Shown one piece after another: positions 47,501 through 57,376 of a stretch of DNA of 64,000 bases; position 1 is the stretch's first letter, and every line of letters starts with the position of its first letter. The stretch comes from Magicicada septendecula. Its lineage: Eukaryota; Arthropoda; Insecta; Hemiptera; Cicadidae. The translations under genes and the position numbers were made by a program. The notes beneath the pieces are model-generated. The model did no database searches. It worked only from the letters and a program-made list of their open reading frames with translations, and had not been told where the DNA came from. The stretch is taken from positions 50,539,454-50,603,453 of the forward strand of contig CM068370.1 in assembly GCA_034769895.1 (NCBI GenBank), read 5' to 3'.

Positions 47501-47763
47501 ACCTCCTGAGGCTTGTCCACTCAAGCCTGAACACCAACTGCCACCTTAACAGGGCCACTTGCCCTAGATTCCTACGGGGGGGATTCTCTAACACGAAACC
47601 CATTCTAAACAATACCGTCACGGCACGGGGCCAGGGGAAAGGGGAAATGATGGCCTCCATGATGCAATGCTCCGCACTCTGGACCGGAAGCAAAGCCATG
47701 GTACCTGTCAATATGAGAATCACCCAATATACAAATCAGTTTTACATGTGTGCTCCAAGGGCA
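44536..47763. repeat. Composite repeat F-A, F part, copy 2
   Basis: The most complete F copy, from ATATATAAAAGAAAACCCC next to the (TA)n tract to the start of A. It includes poly(T/A) runs near 44550-44600, a (TA)n at 44988-45005, an (AAT)n near 45332-45350 and the 195-bp segment at 45472-45666. No gene is called. A 187-codon Cys/Ser-rich open frame on minus (46957-47520) is split in the F1 copy and has no recognisable domain. Confidence 0.75.
45472..45672. repeat. 195-bp indel segment flanked by CATAAA
   Basis: Copies F2 and F3 (near 59990-60192) carry this segment between direct repeats CATAAA; F1 has a single CATAAA at 21842-21847 and no segment. It is either a small insertion in the ancestor of F2 and F3, or a deletion in F1 by repeat slippage. 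No terminal inverted repeat is visible. Confidence 0.6.
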
Positions 47764-48806
47764 TGTGGTGAACAACGTGCAGTAGGAGGAGCAAGATCGA
47801 CCCCCCGCTCCACGCTGCCCACCCTCCACTCACTAACTCCCTTTTTTTTTATATTGCTTTTCTAATTTTTTGATTTTTTTTTTATGTTTTTTAAGGGAAA
47901 GGTTAGGAAATCGGGAAGACGAAAGGGCAAGGATGATCAAAAGGTCATGGGCTGAGACTAAAGGTAAGGACACGGCTCCCTCCGGAAATGAGGACGAATG
48001 GAGGAAGCCACGAATCGCGCAGGCAGGGGCGCATCCCTGTAGTAGACGAACCCCACTGGGACTGTGGGAAACATCTACCGGCTACCCTATCGTTCTCGAT
48101 AACATCCCCGGAGCACACCCTTTTCCAATGACAAAATTCCCTACTCACACAGAGACCACCAATCATTCCCCCCCCCACTGCCAGCCCGTTTACCCTTTTC
48201 TACATAGTTTCAATTTTGATATATGCGAAGTAATCTCCTTCGGACTGCCACCCGGCTCTTCCAACCGAGCCGTCACTGGTGACGTGAACCCCAGGATACG
48301 ATATGGCCCCGACCAACGATAGCATAACTTAGCGGCTCTTTTGTCCACAGCTGAGCTGATCGGATGGCTTTGACAGTAGACCCAGTCTCCGGTCTGAAAG
48401 GGGTTAGGAATACGCCCCTGATTGTATCGTCGACGGACCCGCTCGTGCGCTCGCAGCAAATTCTTCCGAGCCTCCCTCCATCTCTCTGCAGTTTCATTAT
48501 CTGGCTCCCGTGGTAGAAGATCATCAATATTCCACAAGTTAGTGAACGGGAGTGCGGGCGAGAATCCAAACATGATCTCAAAGGGCACGGCCTTATGACT
48601 GTCATGCAGGGCCGTGTTAAAGGCTAGCTGAAACCACTTCAGATTCTGGTCCCAGGTTGTCTGTTGCTCCGCATGATAAGCAATGAGTGCGGACCTGAGA
48701 TTCCTATTGAATCTCTTCGCATGGGACGGCTGTGGGTAATACGGAGAAGTGGTTGCAGCTAGCCTTATGTACCCACGCTCTGCTACCATTTTTAACCCCT
48801 CTTTCC

Positions 48807-48841
<35 letters not shown>
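47764..48841 (-). repeat. Composite repeat F-A, A part, copy 3
   Basis: Near-identical to 1-1071, full length, with integrase fragment and purine-rich run, ending in a long (TA)n tract (about 48817-48841) where D is inserted. Confidence 0.85.
48190..48789 (-). pseudogene. Integrase C-terminal fragment, copy 3
   Basis: An open frame of 199 codons matching 428-1027 with a few replacements (WFQLAFN, SPALPFTNLW). It covers the end of the integrase core and the C-terminal domain with RWSGPYRI. Lysine again replaces the catalytic glutamate (residue 25), so the defect predates the duplication of this repeat. Upstream pol is missing. Confidence 0.85.
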
Positions 48842-50858
48842 TATAACGGAACCAAATATTAACTATTTGGGATTATATGTTTACCGCATACTGAAACCAT
48901 ATTTAAATAAAAATTAACAGTTAAAACTCCATTTGAATGTAGCGCATTGAAAATAATGCTGTGTAAAGCAACGCACACGTGGTCGTTATGTAATCAGTTC
49001 GCTGTACAAGGAAGCGACCACACCCAAACTGTTAATTATTAATATCCCGGAAACTAATAAATAAAGGCGAAATCCAATATAGCCAAAATGTTTGCCGAGA
49101 TATTAATAATGACGTGTGCAAATTTGATGCAATATAATTAACAAATGAAAGAGTTAATTAAAATAATTGAATAACTTCTGTTAAAATAGAGTTACAGTAA
49201 TGAGATTTTACTATGTTATAAAGATAATGATTTCTGACAGATTGTATATTTTAGATTTCACACAACTTGATTTGCAACCAAGTTATTGCAAAATTAAATA
49301 AGTACAGGATATCCTGAGCGACAAATTGGTTCCGCCGGATAATTATATATTAGATAATAATTCTATTCTCCGTCTGTGGGAACCAGACTTCATTCTCACG
49401 GACCAAGGGAATTCTAAATTTTATGTAGTAGGGAGAGTGCGTCGACCAATGAAATCATTTCATGCAGCCCCGGCTAGTGCGGTGTTTTCTGGTGGAAAAA
49501 TCACTCTTCTGTCAGTACTCACGAAGTTAAGACGTAGTCCTTCGATCGTCTAGTAGCCAAAGTGGTGAAGATCAACAAGAAGACTCTACGCGGTCAACAC
49601 ACACGCAATTACGAACACAATAACTACAGATCATCTGTATAGCTCGTAATTGCTACGTAAAGGCGAGATACTCTTCAGGACATCAACTAAGCTTATTGTG
49701 TACTACCAGTTAGTCATAAGCACGCAAGAGATCCACCAGACTTCAAGACCAGACTTCAAGAATACAGCAGAGAGGCCGTCTAAATCATTGGTTAACAGCT
49801 GACGAGCAGAGCGACCACTCGAACGAAGCACACACACACACGCTGACGTGCAACGTGCGAATCGACGAGGGACAGGAAGCACTTCCAGCAGACAACAGCA
49901 GACGTTAAAATATTCACAAACAGCAAGGAAGCAGAGTGTTGCCGAATTTTGAACTTCACGACCGAATCCAGCAGTTCTAAGCAGATTACTTTCTCTAACC
50001 AAGGACTCGAATCGACGAGGGACAAATCGGAACGACATCCTCTTCAGTAACAGGAAAGCAAAATCCATTTATTTATTTTTCAGATCAAATTTTATATTCT
50101 TCAATTAAAACATTGTAATTCAAATAATTCAGGTGCCAAACAAAAAGCAAAGACTCTAGTAATTAAAAAGTAAATTCGTTGTGATAATCTGTATAGCAGT
50201 TTAAGGCTTTAGTAAGTTATAGTTAGGAAATAGAAGTAGTATAAAAAGCGCTATACAAATCTTAACTGACTATCTAATCTTAGATCATACTGCAGTAGAT
50301 CAGAAGTAGAATCACTAGAAATGAAATAACGTGAACTAGACTGTCACGTCTAATTTATTTTAATTAATTATTATAATTAATTTCAGAGTTTTATATTTTG
50401 TTTCATGAACACTTAGATTCAAATTAATTAAATAAATTTAATTAAATTCAAATCAATTAATAAAGTCAAATTTAAATTGCAATTAACTCGCAAAGAACGA
50501 GTTCAGTTTCTTTCCACTATTAAACAATCGAAAAACATCGATTCATTGAATAGACTATAAGAAAATTCATAAGATTATAACCATTCTATTCTTGTGTGTT
50601 GTTGGTGTAATAAACAACGTTTTATTACCCCATATAACAGTGTTTTATTGTTGTACGATAAAGCCTACCAGTCTCACAAAACTCTCCCCCTTTAAAGTAA
50701 CCCATTATGTGTGTTGTTGTAAAAATTTGAGATTACTAGCTTGCGAACTTCAAATCCAAAATCCACACGCCCTAGTCGGAAGAATCTGCAAGATCAGACA
50801 GCAGGTGGGTACTCACACACAACATTACATTACAATAACGCATAGTAGTGTAGTTATA
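48842..50858 (+). repeat. 5' LTR of element D
   Basis: Ends TATAAC/GTTATA, TATA box TATAAAAA at 50240-50247, poly(A) hairpin at 50607-50628. Close to the C LTRs with scattered differences. Confidence 0.92.
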
Positions 50859-50860
50859 AA

Positions 50861-50880
50861 TGTCGCCCTGTACGTGGGGC
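50861..50880 (+). other. Primer-site-like sequence of D
   Basis: TGTCGCCCTGTACGTGGGGC, as in C, 2 nt after the LTR. The second motif TGGCGTCCAACT begins at 50953. Confidence 0.45.
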
Positions 50881-51082
50881 CAGAAATTAAATTCAATTTA
50901 AATTTAATTTTCACTTTAAAACAAACTTTGCTGTTTTAATTCGTAAAACAGCTGGCGTCCAACTAAACAATCCCCAAAGAGTTTTGTGACTGGTGTGTGT
51001 ACAACAGTAAAGTTATTGTGTGTATTTGAAACTGTTATGTGTATTTTAAATTGTGTATATTTGACATTGTTGTGTATTTAAA

Positions 51083-52684
51083 ATGGATATGGATAAAATA
51101 CTTAAACAAATACAGCAAATGAACGAGAAAATGAGTGCGGATTTGACCGCTAATATGAACTCGAGATTTGAGAAAATAGACGCAAAATTTGAACAGAGTG
51201 CAGCCAAAGCTGACATAAATATCGCGGAATTAACTTCTAAAATCGAAGCACAAAAAGTTAGTCTAACCGAAAAATTAGATCAAAGTAACGCTGACATAAA
51301 CGCCGAGATTAAGCAAAGTAATAAAGAAAGTAGTAAAGAATTAACTGCGAAAATAGACGAAAGCGTAAACGAGTTGACCGCTAAAGTCACTGAAATCGCG
51401 GAGAGCAATGCAAAAATCGCGGAGAGTAATAAACAATTAACGGAGAAAGTCGCAGAGATCGGTGAAAGAGTAAATACGGTCGATACTAAAATCAATGAAC
51501 GGTTTAAGGTTTTTGAGACTACTATGCAAAAATCGTTTATTGAACAAGTAACACGTATGGAGGGCCGGTTCAAGGATCACATAAGCCGTTGTGAAAAGCA
51601 AACACTAGACGTCTCTAGGAAGGTGGAATCCCTAGAGGTAAAAATTCACGCGGACGTGACCGAAACGCAACGACGAGTAGATAAATTAGACGCTTCAATT
51701 GTAGAGACGCGATCTAACATTGACTCTAATAAAGAGAGTGTTTTACAAACGTTAAGCGACGAGATTTTGAAAGTACGACAGGAGGTACGAAGGAGGTCTG
51801 CTCCAAATATTTTGGTACAAGGTCCTGCCGACGAGAAAAATCGCGTGTATTTTACGGGGGAAAATAACGAAAACCCCATTGAATTATTATTGGCGTGTGA
51901 GAGTGAAATGGCTAGAGTAGGTTCCCGACTAGAAGATCAAGACAAAATACAGTGGGTGGTTAACGCGATGCGTGATTCGGCGCTTAAGTGGTATAACATT
52001 GTACGCGATAGAGTGTCCACATACGCGGAGTTCAAACAAAAATTTGAAAGCCGATACTGGAACTCGCATACCCAACGACTTCTGCGCAATGAACTGGAAT
52101 ATGGCCGTTTTGATAAGAAAATGGGTATTACCGCCGAAAATTATATAATCCAGCAGGTCGAACGCGCGAAGCATCTAACCCCAGCATTTGCGGAGATTGA
52201 CATAGTCACCAAGCTTGCCTACCATTTTAATCATAATATTAGAGTAGCTGTATTTACGCAGGGTATTCGCACGGTAGACGAACTCCTCATTCTAGTGTCC
52301 CAAAGTGAGACGGTTTTTGATTTTGGTGGGTGGCGTTATAATCCCGATTTTCGCCGAAATAATGAAGGGCAGAATACGCGAGAACAATACCAGCAACCTG
52401 ACCAGAGACCGAGTACTAGTTCTACTCCACCCCAAACATCGTCAAAACCCCCAGATAAGACCTTTGAATACAAAGGCAAACAAAATATTGCTAGATCAAA
52501 AGGGCAATATAAGGGTAACGACGGGGCCCCGATTAGAGCTATGCAAACGGTTGAGATAGCTAGGACCGATACAATAGAGCAAGACAGCGATACTCCAAGT
52601 AATAAAGACCCCAACGAGAGGAGAAAGAATCGTGAGTTTCCAAAAAACTTGGAAACGGGCGCCTCCAAGGGGGAAGCGCCATAA
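51083..52684 (+). CDS. gag of element D, 533 aa
   Basis: An intact Gag with the full N-terminus (MDMDKILKQIQQMNEKM) that C has lost. Residues about 1-255 are coiled coil, with repeat counts differing from C (SNKESSKELTAK; SNAKIAESNKQL), and about 260-415 are the capsid-like domain. The tail is polar and ends KGEAP. No zinc knuckle is seen. The reading frame has stayed open although the element has no enzymes, as expected if Gag is still needed to package its own RNA (inference). The slippery site lies 12 codons before the stop. Confidence 0.88.
   Translation: MDMDKILKQIQQMNEKMSADLTANMNSRFEKIDAKFEQSAAKADINIAELTSKIEAQKVSLTEKLDQSNADINAEIKQSNKESSKELTAKIDESVNELTAKVTEIAESNAKIAESNKQLTEKVAEIGERVNTVDTKINERFKVFETTMQKSFIEQVTRMEGRFKDHISRCEKQTLDVSRKVESLEVKIHADVTETQRRVDKLDASIVETRSNIDSNKESVLQTLSDEILKVRQEVRRRSAPNILVQGPADEKNRVYFTGENNENPIELLLACESEMARVGSRLEDQDKIQWVVNAMRDSALKWYNIVRDRVSTYAEFKQKFESRYWNSHTQRLLRNELEYGRFDKKMGITAENYIIQQVERAKHLTPAFAEIDIVTKLAYHFNHNIRVAVFTQGIRTVDELLILVSQSETVFDFGGWRYNPDFRRNNEGQNTREQYQQPDQRPSTSSTPPQTSSKPPDKTFEYKGKQNIARSKGQYKGNDGAPIRAMQTVEIARTDTIEQDSDTPSNKDPNERRKNREFPKNLETGASKGEAP
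52642..52648 (+). promoter_or_regulatory. -1 ribosomal frameshift site A_AAA_AAC (element D)
   Basis: Gag-frame codons CCA AAA AAC TTG. Slipping -1 continues with CTT GGA AAC GGG and stays open for 126 codons to 53028. Confidence 0.75.
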
Positions 52685-53028
52685 ATCATGCGAAAACGTA
52701 TCGCAATAAAGTAGGGAAAAATAAGAAAAATGCTAGATTTAAGAAAAGTGATTTTTATACAGAAATTTGTACGCCTGTTGACAAAGTATTTCAACCGGAT
52801 GGTAAGGAAACGTGGTTGCCCGTTAACACAATGCAACAATGGGCACCGACAAAAGTACATCCGGCAGAGCAGGAAAGTGACGACGACGTTCCCACACAGT
52901 CAGCGTGGGAAGACGTAGACGAAGAATCCGGTGACGAAAATGACCGATGGTTAACGAAGTACTGTCGAACCGTTCGTAAAAAGGGTTACGAAATATTACA
53001 GTTAAAAGATAACGTAATTGTATTATAA
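52648..53028 (+). CDS. ORF2 of element D: -1 frame extension with acidic tail, 126 aa
   Basis: Reached only by -1 frameshifting from gag; there is no ATG near its start, so a Gag-ORF2 fusion is the expected product. The N-terminal half matches the pre-protease segment of C pol (G-AIN-AK; C-PVD-VF-P). The rest is acidic (EQESDDDV, SAWEDVDEESGDENDRW), then basic (RTVRKKGYE), ending LKDNVIVL. Protease, RT, RNase H and integrase would normally begin where the acidic part starts. The B copy keeps the same frame with a 15-nt in-frame difference. The last codons overlap sequence that is 3' non-coding in C. I do not recognise the domain. It might be a leftover of a pol deletion or a protein segment maintained for Gag function. 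Confidence 0.6.
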   Translation, partial: LGNGRLQGGSAINHAKTYRNKVGKNKKNARFKKSDFYTEICTPVDKVFQPDGKETWLPVNTMQQWAPTKVHPAEQESDDDVPTQSAWEDVDEESGDENDRWLTKYCRTVRKKGYEILQLKDNVIVL

Positions 53029-53546
53029 TAATTAAAATTAAAATAAGTAATTTGTGTTTTATAATATTATTAATAATAGTTATAGATAACGTGTGTATTA
53101 ATAATAATATGTTTCTAGCGCGATAAATAATAAGCGTATACAACTGAACGAGCTCACGGCAGGAAATAATTACGTCACGCGATAACAACTACCTGACCCA
53201 CATTTGAAACTAGGTCAAGCAATTAGACGCGCGCCCGGCGATAACGGTTCTAATGCTGTCAGCAAATTCTTTTGTACGTGTGCCATTGTTTATAAACAAA
53301 TGTACTACTCGTTTTAAAAACATAATACGCAGTAAGATGCAAATGTAATATTTTAATACATGTATTTAGAGTTAAATTATATATAATGCGATAACATTAA
53401 CACTTGTGTACGTGTCTTCAGAATAAGTAATACAATGTATAGTTAATAAGAACAATGATTACAGAATATGTGTGTAATGATTAAGAAAAAAAAAAAATAA
53501 CTGTAATTATTACATTCATTTTTTTTTTAAAGCGGGTGTGGGAATA

Positions 53547-55563
53547 TATAACGGAACCAAATATTAACTATTTGGGGTTATATGTTTACCGCATACTGAA
53601 ACCATATTTAAATAAAAATTAACAGTTAAAACTCCATTTGAATGTAGCGCATTGAAAATAATGCTGTGTAAAGCAACGCACACGTGGTCGTTATGTAATC
53701 AGTTCGCTGTACAAGGAAGCGACCACACCCAAACTGTTAATTATTAATATCCCGGAAACTAATAAATAAAGGCGAAATCCAATATAGCCAAAATGTTTGC
53801 CGAGATATTAATAATGACGTGTGCAAATTTGATGCAATATAATTAACAAATGAAAGAGTTAATTAAAATAATTGAATAACTTCTGTTAAAATAGAGTTAC
53901 AGTAATGAGATTTTACTATGTTATAAAGATAATGATTTCTGACAGATTGTATATTTTAGATTTCACACAACTTGATTTGCAACCAAGTTATTGCAAAATT
54001 AAATAAGTACAGGATATCCTGAGCGACAAATTGGTTCCGCCGGATAATTATATATTAGATAATAATTCTATTCTCCGTCTGTGGGAACCAGACTTCATTC
54101 TCACGGACCAAGGGAATTCTAAATTTTATGTAGTAGGGAGAGTGCGTCGACCAATGAAATCATTTCATGCAGCCCCGGCTAGTGCGGTGTTTTCTGGTGG
54201 AAAAATCACTCTTCTGTCAGTACTCACGAAGTTAAGACGTAGTCCTTCGATCGTCTAGTAGCCAAAGTGGTGAAGATCAACAAGAAGACTCTACGCGGTC
54301 AACACACACGCAATTACGAACACAATAACTACAGATCATCTGTATAGCTCGTAATTGCTACGTAAAGGCGAGATACTCTTCAGGACATCAACTAAGCTTA
54401 TTGTGTACTACCAGTTAGTCATAAGCACGCAAGAGATCCACCAGACTTCAAGACCAGACTTCAAGAATACAGCAGAGAGGCCGTCTAAATCATTGGTTAA
54501 CAGCTGACGAGCAGAGCGACCACTCGAACGAAGCACACACACACACGCTGACGTGCAACGTGCGAATCGACGAGGGACAGGAAGCACTTCCAGCAGACAA
54601 CAGCAGACGTTAAAATATTCACAAACAGCAAGGAAGCAGAGTGTTGCCGAATTTTGAACTTCACGACCGAATCCAGCAGTTCTAAGCAGATTACTTTCTC
54701 TAACCAAGGACTCGAATCGACGAGGGACAAATCGGAACGACATCCTCTTCAGTAACAGGAAAGCAAAATCCATTTATTTATTTTTCAGATCAAATTTTAT
54801 ATTCTTCAATTAAAACATTGTAATTCAAATAATTCAGGTGCCAAACAAAAAGCAAAGACTCTAGTAATTAAAAAGTAAATTCGTTGTGATAATCTGTATA
54901 GCAGTTTAAGGCTTTAGTAAGTTATAGTTAGGAAATAGAAGTAGTATAAAAAGCGCTATACAAATCTTAACTGACTATCTAATCTTAGATCATACTGCAG
55001 TAGATCAGAAGTAGAATCACTAGAAATGAAATAACGTGAACTAGACTGTCACGTCTAATTTATTTTAATTAATTATTATAATTAATTTCAGAGTTTTATA
55101 TTTTGTTTCATGAACACTTAGATTCAAATTAATTAAATAAATTTAATTAAATTCAAATCAATTAATAAAGTCAAATTTAAATTGCAATTAACTCGCAAAG
55201 AACGAGTTCAGTTTCTTTCCACTATTAAACAATCGAAAAACATCGATTCATTGAATAGACTATAAGAAAATTCATAAGATTATAACCATTCTATTCTTGT
55301 GTGTTGTTGGTGTAATAAACAACGTTTTATTACCCCATATAACACTGTTTTATTGTTGTACGATAAAGCCTACCAGTCTCACAAAACTCTCCCCCTTTAA
55401 AGTAACCCATTATGTGTGTTGTTGTAAAAATTTGAGATTACTAGCTTGCGAACTTCAAATCCAAAATCCACACGCCCTAGTCGGAAGAATCTGCAAGATC
55501 AGACAGCAGGTGGGTACTCACACACAACATTACATTACAATAACGCATAGTAGTGTAGTTATA
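53547..55563 (+). repeat. 3' LTR of element D
   Basis: Same length as the 5' LTR (2017 bp), about two differences (near 48871 versus 53576, and near 50639 versus 55344). TATA box at 54945, poly(A) hairpin 55312-55333. Confidence 0.92.
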
Positions 55564-56015
55564 ATATATAAAAGAAAACCCCTTTTTTATTATTATTTTT
55601 TATTTTTATTTTTTTTTTGAAAGAGAGGCCACTAGTTATTTAGAACTAGGCAAGAGCCTAGAGAAGCCAAAATGCGCTGGGTCCAGTATGATGGGACTTG
55701 TAAATGAAACTCTGCTCTAAGATAACAATAACAAGGTTTATTGTATTCATGTTTTTGTACAATGAATTTCCCCCATTATACGACATATGCGCCTTTTGAA
55801 TGATCACGTTAATATTACAAGTGCTTTCCTTCTTAAGAATAGCTCGAAATTTCAAAAACCACAATCGTTATTATAATTCACATTAGACATAGGCATCGCC
55901 AAATAATTGAGCTTGATGTTACTGAGCAGAATACAGTTACTTATAAATGATATAAGATGGACGCATAGTATCGACCCTCCCAGTAAATGACATACATCAT
56001 AAACATGATATACAT
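55564..56015. repeat. Composite repeat F-A, F part, copy 3 (left piece)
   Basis: Matches 44536-44990 and is interrupted by element H at a short TA-rich tract. No gene is seen. Confidence 0.8.
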
Positions 56016-56513
56016 TGTGACATAGCGAGGCGAAGATCTGCTCTCGGCGCCAGCCGAGACGTGACAAAGAAGGCCAGGCGACCCAATCAAGGATCGGCAG
56101 CAGCTTGATTGGCCTCGACGTGACCATCTAACGTGCTCGAGGCGAGCCAACCAGGGACCAGCGGCACTCTGATAGGTTCGTGGCACACGACCTGTCAGGG
56201 CATAAAAACAGCACCGCTAGAAATTTTGGCGCACTCCATTGGACGTCGTCAAGCCACCTGGAAGAAAAGGGAGAAGGAAGAATGGAGAACGCAGGAGAAG
56301 CAGTGATGGACATCGACTGGGACAGCAGCGGGCTCTACATACCGCTGCCGAAAGAAGAGAACCGCAGCACGCCCGGAACAGCGGATGCCGCCGCCGAACA
56401 TCACAACGCGGCTCGGGCAGCGTACGCAAATGATTTAGCGTACCCGACAAACGGTCCTTTTAAGGGCCTAAAAAACTATAGTGTGTACGATTGGCGCCAT
56501 TTGTCCTGTGACA
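56016..56513 (+). repeat. 5' LTR of element H
   Basis: Starts TGTGACATAG and ends CCTGTGACA (TG...CA ends). A possible TATA box (GCATAAAAAC) lies near 56199-56208. Its last 35 bp recur at 59464-59498. Confidence 0.75.
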
Positions 56514-56515
56514 AG

Positions 56516-56533
56516 TGGCGCCCAACGTGGGGC
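56516..56533 (+). other. Primer binding site of element H (tRNA-Lys type)
   Basis: TGGCGCCCAACGTGGGGC, 2 nt after the LTR, the standard complement of a tRNA-Lys 3' end. Confidence 0.85.
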
Positions 56534-56599
56534 GACGATCATCTTGTGGATGCAAGATCTAGCCACGCCAGAGAGCTACCAGCCGGCACACAAAACAAC

Positions 56600-57376
56600 A
56601 TGGCGCCCAACAACTACACCCAGCGGGACACCGGGTTCGAGGTAGAGCAAGGCTTTGCGCAATTCGCCGTAGCTATGAGGTGCACGTTGCCACCGGTGAT
56701 CACCGCTACATACCATGGCCTCAAGTACGAGGATCCAGAACGATATCTTCAACAGCTAGAGCGACAGCTGCGGGACTACAGAGTCCCACCTGAGCAGTGG
56801 GCAGATTACGCAGTGCGGCAGCTCCGAGGAGAAGCTGCCACGTGGGCAGAGAGATACACGGGATTGCAGATAAATTGGCCCGAGTTCTGCGACCGCTTCC
56901 GGCATCACTTCTGCGGGATGCAACGCGACGCAGAGCTGCTGGCCGAGCTGTACGGACAACCGCAGCGGCAGGAATCGGCGGAAATCTTCCTCCTGAGAAA
57001 AATCAAGCTATTTCGCCGTCTGTACCCCGGAGGTGACGAGAGGACGAGCATAACCATGCTTACACAACAGCTGCAGCCACGCCTTCGACCCGCGCTGAGG
57101 TTCCCGCCGCCTACGACTTTGGAGGAACTTTTACAACGGGCAATGAGCATCGAGGCGGACTTGGTTCAAGATAGTCGTGCGCGAGGTCGGGATGACTCTG
57201 CTGAAAACTCCCTGGATCGAGTAGGGGGGTCGAAGCAGTGTCGATCGGCCTCAAGCACGAAAGAGGAACAAAGAATGAACAGCCTAACGCCCAAGTGCCG
57301 CTACTGCCCGGGAAGACACTACCATCGGGACTGCCCTGTGAAGAACCGGCAGGGAAACGACCAAGCGCCCCGGTAA
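56600..57376 (+). CDS. gag of element H, about 258 aa
   Basis: The first in-frame ATG after the primer site (MAPNNYTQRDTGF) is taken as start; the frame is open farther back through the LTR, which is unlikely to be translated as Gag. Residues about 30-185 form the capsid-like domain (LKYEDPERYLQQLERQLRDY, ATWAERYTGLQINWPEF, FHHF-type retrotrans_gag pattern). A single zinc knuckle follows near the end (CRYCPGRHYHRDC, CX2CX3HX4C, one residue shorter than the usual CX2CX4HX4C). pol overlaps in -1. This gag is unrelated in layout to the coiled-coil gags of B, C, D and E. Confidence 0.82.
   Translation: MAPNNYTQRDTGFEVEQGFAQFAVAMRCTLPPVITATYHGLKYEDPERYLQQLERQLRDYRVPPEQWADYAVRQLRGEAATWAERYTGLQINWPEFCDRFRHHFCGMQRDAELLAELYGQPQRQESAEIFLLRKIKLFRRLYPGGDERTSITMLTQQLQPRLRPALRFPPPTTLEELLQRAMSIEADLVQDSRARGRDDSAENSLDRVGGSKQCRSASSTKEEQRMNSLTPKCRYCPGRHYHRDCPVKNRQGNDQAPR
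57352..57358 (+). promoter_or_regulatory. -1 ribosomal frameshift site G_GGA_AAC (element H)
   Basis: Gag-frame codons CAG GGA AAC GAC, just after the zinc knuckle and 6 codons before the gag stop. The -1 reading continues straight into pol. The same heptamer is used by feline immunodeficiency virus. Confidence 0.7.

Larger units (their letters stand above)
48842..55563 (+). mobile_element. Element D: young gag-only Ty3/gypsy element, non-autonomous
   Basis: LTRs of 2017 bp (48842-50858 and 53547-55563) differ at only about two bases by eye, and ATAT flanks both sides (48838-48841 and 55564-55567). The 2.7 kb internal region has a primer-site-like sequence (50861-50880), an intact 533-aa gag, the A_AAA_AAC site, ORF2, about 500 bp of AT-rich 3' sequence and a polypurine tract (53529-53544). 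All enzyme domains are missing. The LTR and 3' sequences are close to those of C, so C enzymes could have mobilised it. Confidence 0.9.

Noticed and set aside
46957..47520. 187-codon Cys/Ser-rich minus frame in F2
   Set aside because: The same region in F1 is split into separate frames and in F3 is truncated; no recognisable domain.
56180..56599. Upstream extension of H gag
   Set aside because: It starts at a GTG inside the LTR and runs through the primer site; the first ATG after the primer site is preferred.
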